Assembly (NCBI GenBank): GCA_965223775.1
Contig: OZ245021.1
Coordinates: forward strand, 3,100,001-3,164,000
From: JAJDXW01 sp965223775
Lineage (GTDB): Bacteria; Pseudomonadota; Gammaproteobacteria; HK1
Direction of reading: 5' to 3'
DNA: 64,000 bases
Positions within the stretch are counted from its first letter, which is position 1. Each line of letters opens with the position of its first letter. The notes beneath the pieces are model-generated. The model ran no database searches. It was given only the letters and a program-made list of their open reading frames with translations, and was not told the DNA's origin. The position numbers and the translations under genes are program-made. Below are positions 16,726 through 25,187 of the stretch, in pieces.

Positions 16726-17910
16726 GTGAATCTCTCGAACCGAGTCCACGTCATCAAGGAGTCTCCCACCATCGCGGTCACGGACAAGGCCCGCCGGCTC
16801 CGGGAGGCGGGGCACAACGTCATCGGCCTCGGCGCCGGTGAGCCGGACTTCGATACGGCCGATTTCGTTCTCCAGGCCGCGAAGGACGCGATGGCCGCCG
16901 GCCAGACCAGGTACACCGCGGTCGACGGCACCCCGGAGATCAAGGAAGCGATCATAGCCAAGATGAAGCGCGACCACGATCTCGACTACCGGCCGTCCCA
17001 GATCGTGGTGTCGAGCGGCGGCAAGAACTCGCTCTACACCCTCGTGCAGTGCGTCATCGACACCGGCGACGAGGCCATCGTGCCGGCGCCCTACTGGGTG
17101 TCGTACACCGACATCGTGCTCCTCGCGGGGGGGGTGCCGGTGGTGGTGGAGACGGGCGCGTCCGCGGGCTTCAAGATGACCCCCGAACAGCTCGAGGCGG
17201 CCATCACCCCGCGTACCCGCCTGCTCATCCTCAACAGCCCCTCCAATCCGACCGGGGCGTGCTATCGGCGGAGCGAGCTCGCGGCGCTCGCGGAAGTGCT
17301 CCGCCGCCACCCCGGCGTCCTCGTCGCGACCGACGACATGTACGAGAAGATCATGTGGGACGACGAGCCGTTCTCGAACATCCTGACCGCCGCCCCGGAC
17401 CTCACGGACCGCACGGTGGTGCTGAACGGGGTGTCGAAGGCCTACGCGATGACCGGCTGGCGCATCGGCTACGCGGCCGCCCCCGACGCGGTGAGCGCCG
17501 CGATGCGCAAGATTCAGTCGCAATGCACCTCGAACCCCTGCTCCGTCTCGCAGGCGGCGGCGGCGGCGGCGATCTCCGGCGACCATGCCTACGTCGAGGA
17601 GCGAAGCCGCATCTTTCACGAGCGCGGCGACTACGTGAACCGGCGGCTCAACGAGCTCCGAGGGGTGAGCTGCGTTCCGGCGCGCGGTGCGTTCTACGCC
17701 TTTCCCGACTTCGGGGAGGCCATCGACGCGCACCGCAACGCCAACGACGATATCGCCTACGCGGAGTGGCTGCTGGAGGTCGCCCGGGTCGCGGTCGTGC
17801 CCGGCTCCGCCTTCGGCGCCCCCGGCTTCATGCGCCTGTCGTTCGCGACCAGCATGGAGAACCTCGAGGCCGCCCTCGACCGGCTCGCCGAAGCGATGGG
17901 CACGGAGTAG
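16726..17910 (+). CDS. PLP-dependent aminotransferase, aspartate aminotransferase type
   Basis: 394 residues from GTG 16726, with AGGAG about 10 bases upstream. Fold-type I class I/II signatures are clear: NSPSNPTGACY, the PLP-lysine region SKAYAMTGWRIGY and the late arginine in FMRLSFAT. The sequence resembles the bacterial (Ib-gamma) aspartate/prephenate aminotransferases. Divergence from uvrB across 88 bp is a common gammaproteobacterial arrangement; TACAAT near 16657 may be a -10. Exact substrate preference is not readable from sequence. Confidence 0.9.
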   Translation: MNLSNRVHVIKESPTIAVTDKARRLREAGHNVIGLGAGEPDFDTADFVLQAAKDAMAAGQTRYTAVDGTPEIKEAIIAKMKRDHDLDYRPSQIVVSSGGKNSLYTLVQCVIDTGDEAIVPAPYWVSYTDIVLLAGGVPVVVETGASAGFKMTPEQLEAAITPRTRLLILNSPSNPTGACYRRSELAALAEVLRRHPGVLVATDDMYEKIMWDDEPFSNILTAAPDLTDRTVVLNGVSKAYAMTGWRIGYAAAPDAVSAAMRKIQSQCTSNPCSVSQAAAAAAISGDHAYVEERSRIFHERGDYVNRRLNELRGVSCVPARGAFYAFPDFGEAIDAHRNANDDIAYAEWLLEVARVAVVPGSAFGAPGFMRLSFATSMENLEAALDRLAEAMGTE

Positions 17911-18105
17911 CCAGCCGGCGCCGCCTGCCCGGCGGCAGCCGCAGCCGAACCCACCGAAGCTGGCCGGCCCCAACGGCCGGCGCAGAACGATGTTCGCGGC
18001 GGTATCGGTAGCCGGGCCGGCCGGCGACGAAGGACGTTTCCCCCGATCCGGAACGACTCCGGGCGCGAGCGGCTTCCCTGCCCCCGCCCGGCGAGCCTCC
18101 GGGCA

Positions 18106-18135
18106 TTGACCCCGGCCCCCGTGCGCCCTTACGAT
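18106..18135 (+). promoter_or_regulatory. Sigma-70 promoter for tRNA-Asn
   Basis: TTGACC (18106-18111) and TACGAT (18130-18135) are separated by 18 bp. The -10 ends 9 bp before the first base of tRNA-Asn. The preceding intergenic stretch from 17911 shows no gene. Confidence 0.65.
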
Positions 18136-18144
18136 CCCGCCCGT

Positions 18145-18220
18145 TCCTCGGTAGCTCAGCCGGTAGAGCGGGTGGCTGTTAACCACTAGGTCGGGGGTTC
18201 GAGTCCCTCCCGGGGAGCCA
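18145..18220 (+). tRNA. tRNA-Asn (anticodon GTT), integration target
   Basis: A 76-nt cloverleaf with acceptor TCCTCGG pairing CCGGGGA (one G-T pair) and encoded CCA. The anticodon loop CTGTTAA has GTT as anticodon; the T-arm reads GGTTCGAGTCC. The last 17 bases plus the next two are repeated at 29873-29891, so this gene is the attachment site of the element that follows. Integration leaves the tRNA intact. Confidence 0.96.
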
Positions 18221-18222
18221 GA
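18204..18222 (+). repeat. Left attachment repeat (att core in tRNA-Asn)
   Basis: TCCCTCCCGGGGAGCCAGA, identical to 29873-29891. It covers the T-arm/acceptor 3' part of tRNA-Asn plus two bases. After one mismatch both copies continue with GAT. A shared octamer TCGTAACT lies just inside each end (18229-18236; 29808-29815) and could be an integrase arm site. Confidence 0.9.
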
Positions 18223-18307
18223 CGATACTCGTAACTATCTGAAAATAAACACTAAACGGGCGAATCGGGAAAATCGCGTTATCACTTAGCGACCACTAGG
18301 GTACACC

Positions 18308-18535
18308 ATGACGAAACGTGACAAGTATCACGCCGGCGCGAGCCTAATCAGTTCGCCCCCGGACGCCCCCGTGCGCCTGTTTCACGCCCTTTGCCGGCCG
18401 AACACTGAGAACGCATACGTGATTGCGGACGAGGACCCGGACGTGATCCGCGACGAGGACGGCAACCCCGTCCCGCACCAATGTCCCGAGTGCGGGGGGA
18501 GGATATTGGCCGAGCACACGACCCCGCCACGCTGA
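18308..18535 (+). CDS. Small element-encoded protein with a CPECG motif, unknown function
   Basis: 75 residues from ATG 18308; the ribosome-binding site is weak. It has a single CPxCG knuckle near the C-terminus (CPECGG) preceded by an acidic Asp/Glu-rich stretch, too little for a full zinc ribbon unless it dimerises. It is the only plus-strand gene of the element apart from the IS transposase and lies just inside the left att. No family recognised. Confidence 0.5.
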   Translation: MTKRDKYHAGASLISSPPDAPVRLFHALCRPNTENAYVIADEDPDVIRDEDGNPVPHQCPECGGRILAEHTTPPR

Positions 18536-18537
18536 GG

Positions 18538-18562
18538 GAAACCCTGTCAGTTGATGGGGTTT
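18538..18562. repeat. 25-bp hairpin repeat, copy at the 3' end of the head operon
   Basis: Identical over 25 bp to 27739-27763. Its ends AAACCC and GGGTTT form a 6-bp stem around a 12-nt centre. It starts 3 bp after the plus-strand gene ending at 18535 and covers part of the stop codon of the last head-operon gene (stop at 18561-18563). Confidence 0.85.
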
Positions 18563-18947
18563 AGCGCACCCGCAGCCCGCGCCGCCGCGCCTTCTCGATC
18601 CCGTCCCGGATCGCTGCCCGGACGAAGGGCCGCCGCTCGTCTACCGTAGTCAGGTATCCGGTCGGGACGATATGCACGTCCCGCGCCCGGCGCAGGCTCA
18701 TGACCTTGGCGCGCCCCGCCTTCTGAGCCCGCGCCGCCGCCGGAATTCCGCCCGCACCGCGCCGCCCTTCGCGGAAGTCCGGCTCGCCAATCGAGGGCCG
18801 CCAGCTTGTCCGGCCGTATCCGGTGTCAACCGGGGTCGCCTCGCGAAGCGCATCGAGAACGTCAATCGCGACCGTCGAGACCGCCGTTGCGATGAATAGG
18901 TCAAGGTCCCGGACGATGCGCGCGATCTGTGCTCTCTCGTCCGCCAT
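18561..18947 (-). CDS. HK97 gp10-like head-tail joining (neck) protein
   Basis: 128 residues with the family hallmark TPVDTGYGRTSW near residue 39, followed by a charged, Gly/Arg-rich stretch and a C-terminal YLTTVDERRPFVRAAI segment. Proteins of this family sit at the head-tail junction of siphoviruses. It is the last gene of the head operon, 2 bp after the tail-terminator-like gene. Retaining neck proteins without a tail would suit an element that attaches a helper tail. Confidence 0.65.
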   Translation of the reverse strand: MADERAQIARIVRDLDLFIATAVSTVAIDVLDALREATPVDTGYGRTSWRPSIGEPDFREGRRGAGGIPAAARAQKAGRAKVMSLRRARDVHIVPTGYLTTVDERRPFVRAAIRDGIEKARRRGLRVR

Positions 18948-18949
18948 GC

Positions 18950-19396
18950 CTATCGCCCGTCATCGGTGTACTGAAACCGCGCCTCGACCCGGGCCGTGCG
19001 GTATGGAAAGTCCGGGTCCGGGCTCAAGTCGTGAACGCTCGATCCCGTCAAGTCTACGCCGCCCGGAAGGCGCTTAGCGTCGAGCCGCCGGATAAGCTCC
19101 CCCGTGATCCCGTGAACGGTGTAGGTCCCCATCCCGAGCGGGATATTCACAGAGATTTCCACAACCCCGAACACTCGCCACGATCGCCCCGGGAACCCGA
19201 TCCGCGACCGGCCGGAATGTCGAACGAAAAGGGTCGCCCAGATATCCGGCTCGCTCGGAACCGCCTCGCTTGCCAGATAGGTATTCCGCGCCGCCGGCGG
19301 GACGGACCAGTCCGCATTCAGTTCGTCGGCGGGGCCGTAGGGACTCCCGCCGCGAACGTGATCGAGGATCGCCCGGGTCGCATCATCCGGGGTCAT
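18950..19396 (-). CDS. Tail-terminator-like protein
   Basis: 148 residues from ATG 19396, which overlaps the 3' end of the preceding gene. Size, position between connector-type genes and the alternating beta pattern (WRVFGVVEISVNIPLGMGTYTVHGITGEL, then TARVEARFQYTDDGR at the end) fit the tail-terminator/tail-completion fold. No diagnostic motif is visible, so the assignment rests mainly on context. Confidence 0.45.
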   Translation of the reverse strand: MTPDDATRAILDHVRGGSPYGPADELNADWSVPPAARNTYLASEAVPSEPDIWATLFVRHSGRSRIGFPGRSWRVFGVVEISVNIPLGMGTYTVHGITGELIRRLDAKRLPGGVDLTGSSVHDLSPDPDFPYRTARVEARFQYTDDGR

Positions 19397-19754
19397 CGCG
19401 AAGATGCTCGCGAAGGGAGTCGAGAAGCGCCGGATCGCGACCGAACAGCATCGCGCCATCCCGGCCGTGCGTCGGCGTGAAGACGACCACGACGCCATCG
19501 CGGATGTACTCGCGTGCCTTCGCGACGGTCGCCGCGCCCGGCGTTGCCTTCACGATCTTCCATCCCGCCCGGTAGCGCCGCCACACTTGCAACCGACCTT
19601 CGGGCGGATCGCCCTTTCGAGTCCAGTTGTTCCCCGGGCTTGTCTTGCGCCCCCTCGCGGGACTCGCCACCGCAAGCCCGTCCGTTCGCCGTTGCGCTCG
19701 GCTCGCCGCCTGCCGTTGCGCCTTTCGGGAGCGCGGGGCGCGAGGCTCAACCAC
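19383..19754 (-). CDS. Small head-operon protein, possible adaptor, unknown
   Basis: About 123 residues if started at GTG 19754, where GTGGTTGA overlaps the portal stop codon; ATG 19820 inside the portal gene is a longer alternative. The N-terminal third is Arg/Ala-rich and low in complexity. The C-terminal part (VWRRYRAGWKIVKATPGAATVAKAREYI and onward) looks folded. It overlaps the next gene's start by 14 bp. Position suggests a head-tail adaptor; no family recognised. Confidence 0.45.
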   Translation of the reverse strand: MVEPRAPRSRKAQRQAASRAQRRTDGLAVASPARGRKTSPGNNWTRKGDPPEGRLQVWRRYRAGWKIVKATPGAATVAKAREYIRDGVVVVFTPTHGRDGAMLFGRDPALLDSLREHLRDDPG

Positions 19755-20874
19755 CGGCCGGGGCCGGGGCCGGGGCCGCGACCGCGTGCGAGAGTTCGAT
19801 CCCGGTCGCCCGGGCCGCATCGTCCGCGTGCACCCCCGCTTTCAACAGGCTCGCCATGCTCCGCGCACGGCCGGCCACGTCGGCCGCGTGAATCTCGGCA
19901 AGGTCGAGCGCAACGGGCGAGTCGAGCTTCAACGAGAGTTCGGTTTCCATGAGCCTCGCGACCGGCCGCAGGGCCGCGTGCAGGAACCGGCGGAAGGCTT
20001 CGCGTTGCGCGGTCCCGTCCGAGTTCGCGACGAACAGCGAGGGCGGAACCCCGCACGCGCCGAGCACGTCCCGGCCTACGTCCGTTCGGGCCGCTGCCGC
20101 CGCGTCGATCGGGAACCCGAACCGATGCGACTGGAATCCCGTTCCGTTCGCCCGGCCTACGCCACCGTCCGCCGACCAGTCGCGAGGGTCTTCCATGATG
20201 AGGGTCCGGCCCTTCGCCTTCGCGACGTCGCCCCGGAACGCATCAAGCGGTCCCGTTTCGTCATCGTCCGACAGCGCCGGGGCCGCCGGGACGCCGAGTA
20301 GGTGACCGTGCGGGGCGCGCGCTTCGTTCGCGATAAACCGATCGAGGGCCGCAATCGCCTCGCCCGTCGCCGCCGCCCATGACCACGGCGGGACCCCAAG
20401 CCACGGCCGGGCCGCATCGACCGCGTACCGGCAATGAACCATGCTCGCGGCCGGAACCCACTCGTGCCGGGAATCGGTCGGGCCGTAGAGGGTCGAGTTG
20501 TAGGTCCATGTCATCGGGTCCGGGCCGTTGCCGTGCGCATGAGCGAACCCCACGGGTTCAAGCACGATCCCCCCGCCCCGAACATAGATTCGATGATGGT
20601 CTTCCCCGCGACGGATCAGGTTCCGCGCCATGAGAGCGAGCACGGGGGCCGTGAGCGCCCGTTGCACGGCCGGGGAACCCTGTACCACGGCCGCCGCCAT
20701 GCAACGCGCGTAGAGTCCGCTGGCAGCCTCTAGGGCGGCCGTTGCGAGCGGGGCCGACTCCGCAGCCGACCCTTCCGCGCCCGCCTGTAGGGCGGCCGTG
20801 AGGCTCGCGGTATAGCCAACCGACCCGGCCCGCCGCTCCGGCGCGGGCGCGCGCTTCGACCACGGGAACCGCAT
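19747..20874 (-). CDS. Phage portal protein (HK97 type)
   Basis: 375 residues from ATG 20874, whose first base overlaps the upstream stop (TGATG). The portal pattern is visible: LNP-like early region, VHCRYAVDAARPWLGVPPWSWA in the wing, a central helix, GVPPSLF late in the protein and an Ala/Pro-rich C-terminus (APAPAPAGG). The portal forms the dodecameric DNA gate of the capsid. It lies after capsid, protease and connector, not before them as in HK97. Confidence 0.8.
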   Translation of the reverse strand: MRFPWSKRAPAPERRAGSVGYTASLTAALQAGAEGSAAESAPLATAALEAASGLYARCMAAAVVQGSPAVQRALTAPVLALMARNLIRRGEDHHRIYVRGGGIVLEPVGFAHAHGNGPDPMTWTYNSTLYGPTDSRHEWVPAASMVHCRYAVDAARPWLGVPPWSWAAATGEAIAALDRFIANEARAPHGHLLGVPAAPALSDDDETGPLDAFRGDVAKAKGRTLIMEDPRDWSADGGVGRANGTGFQSHRFGFPIDAAAAARTDVGRDVLGACGVPPSLFVANSDGTAQREAFRRFLHAALRPVARLMETELSLKLDSPVALDLAEIHAADVAGRARSMASLLKAGVHADDAARATGIELSHAVAAPAPAPAGG

Positions 20875-21254
20875 CAGGAAGCATCCTCGATCGGGAGGGC
20901 GCGGCGGGCTCGCCACGGAAGCAGCATCGCCCGCGCCCCGGAGTGCCGGAGAGCATCCGGGCTCGCGTGGCGTTCGCGGAAGTCCATCCGCATGTCGCCG
21001 ATGGTGATCGATTGCATGGGGTTCGGCCGGCGGGCATGTATCCATCCGGCCGCCCGAATGACCGCCTCGCGCTTGACGGCCGGGGGCGCATCCGGGGCGA
21101 ACCGCTCGACCACGGCCGCCGCCGTCTCGCCGAGTTGCCGAGCCCGATCGTCCGGGAGGCTCGCGCCGCCCGCGATTGCGCCCTTGACACACGCCACGGC
21201 CGCCGCCACGGCCGCCGGAGTGTCCGGCCACGGGGACAGTATGACTATTGCCAT
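20874..21254 (-). CDS. Head-tail connector (gp6-like)
   Basis: 126 residues. The N-terminal alpha-helical part (about 8-60, AAAVAACVKGAIAG through AVIRAAGWIHARRP) resembles the helical connector family that docks on the portal, but the C-terminal part is not recognised. It begins at ATG 21254 inside the last codons of the protease gene (ATGGCAATAG) and its stop overlaps the portal start. Confidence 0.55.
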   Translation of the reverse strand: MAIVILSPWPDTPAAVAAAVACVKGAIAGGASLPDDRARQLGETAAAVVERFAPDAPPAVKREAVIRAAGWIHARRPNPMQSITIGDMRMDFRERHASPDALRHSGARAMLLPWRARRALPIEDAS

Positions 21255-22177
21255 CGGCGCGCCCTACGGGCCGTCCCGGGGCCGTCCCCGGCCCGCCCGA
21301 CCGCGATCGGGGTCCAACCCTTGTTGGCATCAGTCGGCCCGACCGTCACAGCCCGCAAGCGAGCCTCGCGATAGGTCGCGAGCGGACCGTCTAGGTCGAA
21401 GTCCGATGCGTCAAGGTCGAGCACGGGCCGCCCGAAGACGGGAGCCGAATCCATCGTCTCGCGGAGCGCCCGGCCGCGCGCCGTCGCCGGCACGTCGATC
21501 GCGTATTCCAACCCCCGATCCGATTGCCAGAATCGGAGTCCTTCCCGACTCCGGGCCGCGATTGCATTCTGGTATTCGCCGGCAATCGCGAGCACTTCGC
21601 GAGCATCGTCCCGAGTCACGTTGTCGAACGCGCCATCTTTGAAAAGCGCCTCCCGACAGTTGCCCGGGGCGCATCGGCAATCGACGGTGCGGCCCTTCGG
21701 AATGAACCCTCGGGCCGTGAACAATCGCCCGCCCCGGTCACCACGCGCCCGAAGCTCCGCCATGCTCTCGCCATAGGACGGGCCGCGTACCAGCCCGACC
21801 CCGACAAGCTCCGCCCGATCAATGACGCGAACCCCGTCAACCTGCCGCTCCGACCGTGCATGGAATTCGATGGAAAACCCGTCAACTGCGCCACGTCGCA
21901 AGAGCATGAGGGCCGCAGACGATGGGGAGAGTTCGGCCCGAATTTCGAGGGCGGCCGGGGAGTCGCGCAAGTCGAACGCGCCCGGGGCCGCGACCACCAT
22001 CCCGCCGTCGTGTTCGAGATTGAGCGGGACGGCCGGAACCGGGGCGAACGCGCCCGGTTCGAACCGCTCGCGATGCGAGGGTGAAACGTCCCCGTACCGG
22101 AGCACGGTCCCGGTCAGGGTCCGGCCCGCAACCCGAAGCTCCGGGCCGATCCCGATCCGAAGCTCGGGGGCCGCCAT
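21245..22177 (-). CDS. HK97-family prohead protease with a second, degenerate half
   Basis: 310 residues, longer than the usual 190-230. The first half is a typical prohead serine protease: LTGTVLRYGDVS, His56 in NLEHDGG and Ser102 in GFSIEF. It matures the capsid by cleaving the delta domain. After a cysteine cluster near 160 (DCRCAPGNC), a second segment (EGLRFWQSDRGLEYAIDVPATARG...SAPVFGRPVLD) resembles a worn copy of the same fold. It starts 4 bp after the capsid stop. Confidence 0.8.
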   Translation of the reverse strand: MAAPELRIGIGPELRVAGRTLTGTVLRYGDVSPSHRERFEPGAFAPVPAVPLNLEHDGGMVVAAPGAFDLRDSPAALEIRAELSPSSAALMLLRRGAVDGFSIEFHARSERQVDGVRVIDRAELVGVGLVRGPSYGESMAELRARGDRGGRLFTARGFIPKGRTVDCRCAPGNCREALFKDGAFDNVTRDDAREVLAIAGEYQNAIAARSREGLRFWQSDRGLEYAIDVPATARGRALRETMDSAPVFGRPVLDLDASDFDLDGPLATYREARLRAVTVGPTDANKGWTPIAVGRAGDGPGTARRARRWQ

Positions 22178-23081
22178 CGGCCTAGACCGAAACGCGAAAC
22201 GCTACTTGCGCGTATGCGCCCGGCTGCACGATCAGAACGTCGCCGACGATCGCGGAAACGGTAAAGAACCGTTGTCCCTTCCGCGCCCCGGAATAGATGT
22301 CATCGACGCTGATCGATCCCCATGTCGGCGCGACGGCGGTTCGCATCCCGGGCCGGCCCTTCCGGCAGAGGATCCCCTGCTGGATGTTCGCGTCCGTCGC
22401 CGGCATCCGCGAGTTTGTCCAGAAGCCCGCGCCCATGCGCTTCAGGTACGAGGCGGCCGATTCCTCGGAGTCCGCACCCTGGAACGTCGCCGCCGCGAGT
22501 CGGTAGGTTTCGACGCCCGCCACGATCGCGATGTGTTCCAGTTCGGTCGCCCACAGCCCGTCAATCCCGCCCGACTGGATCGCAAGGAACCGGGTCCACG
22601 TTTCGACGGCCGCCGCCGGCGCGCCCGGGTCGGTCAACCGCTGAAAGATGCCGTTCAGATCATCGTTCTGACCGTCGCCGTTGATCATCTGATCGTCGAG
22701 TTCGGCGGACAGCGCCATCGAGACGTTTTGCCGTAGGGCCGACTCGAAATTCGCCGCGCCGATCGCCGCGATGTCTTCGAGGGTCAACCCGAGACTCGCG
22801 CCGACTCGCTTCGGGCTCGCGGTCCCGACCGTGATCGCCCCGGCCGTTTGCGGAACGTCCGCCTCTTTGGCGACCGCATCCGCCGTTACCGAAGTCGAGA
22901 TCGTCCCGGTCGCGAACGTCCCGGACGGGACTCGCGGCATGTCGATCATGAGCTTGTCCGCGACCGAAGGCGCGAATATGAACGGGCGGATCGGGTCGAC
23001 ATTGATCCCGGCCGTCCCGGGGGCCGGAGTGATCGCCCGATGCTCCGGATCGGCCCGGCGGGCTTCGATGCGCGGATCGGG

Positions 23082-23090
23082 CTCCCACAT
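23082..23090. repeat. Target-site duplication, left copy
   Basis: CTCCCACAT directly flanks the left inverted repeat of the IS and is repeated at 24502-24510. A 9-bp duplication is typical of IS10/IS50-type elements. One further base (G) is shared upstream, so a 10-bp reading is possible. Confidence 0.88.
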
Positions 23091-24501
23091 CTCAGCGATC
23101 CCCTCATCTTTTTTGTAAGGAATCGTTGTTAACGATTTGATTTGATCCAAATCAGTATAGCGAAAGCACAGTTTTCTAATTCCTTGTACTCAATTTGCAC
23201 CTGCGATGGGTCCGTTGACTCGAATATTGTGCTCCACTTTTTCCCCCAAGTCCGACTTCGGACTTGCACGGGCAGGAGGTTGGAAACAAAATAACTGTTT
23301 TCGCCTCTGAGGGTGGATGGTGAAAGCCCGAGACGTACTTCGCGAAGACCATCTGATTTCCTTCATCACCGAGCTGTACGACGGCGACCTGCACGCCAAG
23401 CGGGTCTTGTCGCTCGCCTACGGTACGCTCGGAGTCCTGACCAGTGCCTCCTTGGCCGTCCATGCCATTGGACAAGGTTTGGCCCACGCCCGTGGCACCC
23501 TGAGCAAACACGGCGTCAAGCAGGTCGACCGGTTGCTCAGCAATACCGCCATCGAATTGGACGATTTCTTTTCGCACTGGGTGCCTCATGTGATTGGAGC
23601 GCGAGAGGAGATCGTGGTGGCATTGGATTGGACCAGCTTCGCTCGCGATGGGCACGATACGTTGATGTTGTCGATGCTCACCGAGCATGGCCGGGCCACG
23701 GCCCTGATGTGGGAGACGGTATCGACGGCGACGTTGAAGGACAACCGCAACCGTTATGAGGACGAGTTGCTGTATCGGTTCTCGGAGGTGGTGCCCGATG
23801 GGGTAGAGGTGACGGTGGTCGCGGACCGGGGGTTTGCAGACTGTAACTTGTTCAAAAACCTGGACGAAGAGCTGGGATTCGGCTATGTGATTCGGCTGCC
23901 CGCAAGCTACTATGTCACCAGTGAGAGCGGGGAGCGGCGCTTGGCGTCGCAATGGGTCGGCCCGGCCGGGCGAACCCGCACGTTGCGAGCTGCCCACATC
24001 ACCGACGCTCACCAGCTGCCCGTCGGCACGGTCGTTTGCTTGCGCGACAAGAACATGAAGGACACTTGGTGTCTGGTGGCCAGTGACCGAAACGCCGCAC
24101 CCCGGCTCCTCATCCAATACTACGCAAAACGGTGGGGGATCGAAACGAGCTTTCGCGACCTGAAGGACCGGCGCTATGGCCTTGGCTTGTCGTCGATGCG
24201 TACCTCGTGCCCCGAGCGCCGCGACCGGCTGTTGTTGCTCAGTGTATTGGCAATTGCGTTGTTGTCATTGCTCGGGGCCGCCGGAGAGCGTATCGGCTAT
24301 GACCGGTGGTTGAAGGTCAATACCGTGAAACATCGCACCCATTCGTTGTTTCGCCAAGGGCACATGCTCTATGAACATATTCCCAACTGGCCACCGGAAC
24401 GATTGCGACCGTTGCTCGACGAATTCGCCGCCATGCTGGCCGAACACAGGCTATACAAGAGAATGTTCGCCATCTTGTGAAAATATGAGGGGATGCTTAA
24501 G
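23091..24501 (+). mobile_element. IS4-family insertion sequence, IS10/IS50-like (1411 bp)
   Basis: Left end CTCAGCGATCCCCTCAT and right end (inverted) CTTAAGCATCCCCTCAT match at 17 of 22 terminal positions, sharing ATCCCCTCAT. The ends strongly resemble those of IS10. One transposase gene fills most of the element. The 226-bp leader before it is clearly AT-richer than the surroundings and holds an 8-bp hairpin (23248-23265). The element has inserted into the satellite capsid gene on the opposite strand. Confidence 0.92.
23317..24480 (+). CDS. IS4-family DDE transposase
   Basis: 387 residues; ATG 23317 follows GAGGGTGG. The catalytic triad reads Asp104 (ALDWTSF), Asp170 (VADRGFAD) and Glu276 within YAKRWGIETSFRDLK, which fits the IS4 family signature Y-2-R-3-E-6-K. 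The overall pattern and the C-terminal YGLGLSSMRT resemble IS10 and IS50 transposases. The gene appears intact, so the IS could still be mobile. Confidence 0.93.
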   Translation: MVKARDVLREDHLISFITELYDGDLHAKRVLSLAYGTLGVLTSASLAVHAIGQGLAHARGTLSKHGVKQVDRLLSNTAIELDDFFSHWVPHVIGAREEIVVALDWTSFARDGHDTLMLSMLTEHGRATALMWETVSTATLKDNRNRYEDELLYRFSEVVPDGVEVTVVADRGFADCNLFKNLDEELGFGYVIRLPASYYVTSESGERRLASQWVGPAGRTRTLRAAHITDAHQLPVGTVVCLRDKNMKDTWCLVASDRNAAPRLLIQYYAKRWGIETSFRDLKDRRYGLGLSSMRTSCPERRDRLLLLSVLAIALLSLLGAAGERIGYDRWLKVNTVKHRTHSLFRQGHMLYEHIPNWPPERLRPLLDEFAAMLAEHRLYKRMFAIL

Positions 24502-24510
24502 CTCCCACAT
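24502..24510. repeat. Target-site duplication, right copy
   Basis: CTCCCACAT directly follows the right inverted repeat and matches 23082-23090. Together they fix the insertion point inside capsid codons for MWE. Confidence 0.88.
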
Positions 24511-24902
24511 TTCGATCGGAATGCCGTCCACGGCGGCGGCCGCCTGCAACTCCGCTTCCGCGCCGGTGACTGTCTTGCCCGTGAGGGCCGCCCGGAAGAA
24601 CGTCCCGAGCGAGGCTTTCGATCGAAGCTCGATCCGCTCTCGGGCTTCCTTGTCGAGCCCGTCGCCGGCAGCGGCCCGGGTTTCGGCCAGTTCGCCATCT
24701 TCCGCGACCACGGCCGCCCGATACTCGGGTTCGATTTCCTGCGCCCGCTTCGACAGCGAATCGAGCTCGCCGCGTTCGTCGTCCGTGAGTGACTCCTTGG
24801 CGAGAAGCGCGTTGATCGCTTGGGTTTTCTCGCTCCGTTCGAGGGCGAGCTTTTGAGATTTGGTCATCGGTGAAACCTATCGAATGGACCTTGATCGATA
24901 GA

Positions 24903-25187
24903 TTACATCAATTCCTCGACAAGCGTTTGCCACGCTTTGACTTCCGGGGAAACGGGCCGCGCGTGCTCGCGGATATGGCAGCCCCGGCACAGGCATTCCA
25001 GATTGCCTTGATCGTAGGGCGCGCCCCCGTGCCGAAGCTCGACCCGATGATGGCATTCGAGCGCCCCAGCGCCCCCACAGCGAGCGCAACGCCATCCGGC
25101 CCTATGCAGGCAAAGACTCCGGGCTCGCGCCCACTGGCGGACATTGAGGTTCGCGTGAAAGCGGGACCCGGGCCGGCGGCGACTCAT
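24903..25187 (-). CDS. HNH endonuclease
   Basis: 94 residues from ATG 25187, whose ATGA overlaps the stop of the preceding microprotein. Two zinc knuckles (CARC and CRGC) frame the HNH core: ECHHRVEL, NLECLCRGCH and the final His. HNH proteins next to the large terminase are required for cohesive-end cleavage in HK97-like phages, which suggests cos-type packaging here. It ends 35 bp before the capsid start. Confidence 0.88.
   Translation of the reverse strand: MSRRRPGSRFHANLNVRQWARARSLCLHRAGWRCARCGGAGALECHHRVELRHGGAPYDQGNLECLCRGCHIREHARPVSPEVKAWQTLVEELM

Larger units (their letters stand above)
22182..24867 (-). pseudogene. HK97-type major capsid protein gene split by an IS
   Basis: N-terminal part 24867-24502 (122 codons, to EMWE): coiled-coil delta domain with heptads around residues 5-75. 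C-terminal part 23090-22182 (299 codons): HK97 fold beginning PDPRIEARR and containing FIFAPSVADKLMIDMPRVPSG. Removing bases 23091-24501 and one copy of CTCCCACAT joins the two in frame as ...EMWEPDPR..., a 421-residue capsid with no other damage. As it stands the N-terminal piece runs into the IS and stops after 138 residues, so no complete capsid is made. Capsid is upstream of protease here, the reverse of the usual order. Confidence 0.88.

Noticed and set aside
18308..18535. DksA/TraR-type regulator
   Set aside because: There is only one CPxCG knuckle and no coiled coil, so the family cannot be assigned.
19755..19790. GGGGCC-type tandem repeat
   Set aside because: It is the codon usage of the Ala/Pro tail of the portal protein, not a separate element.
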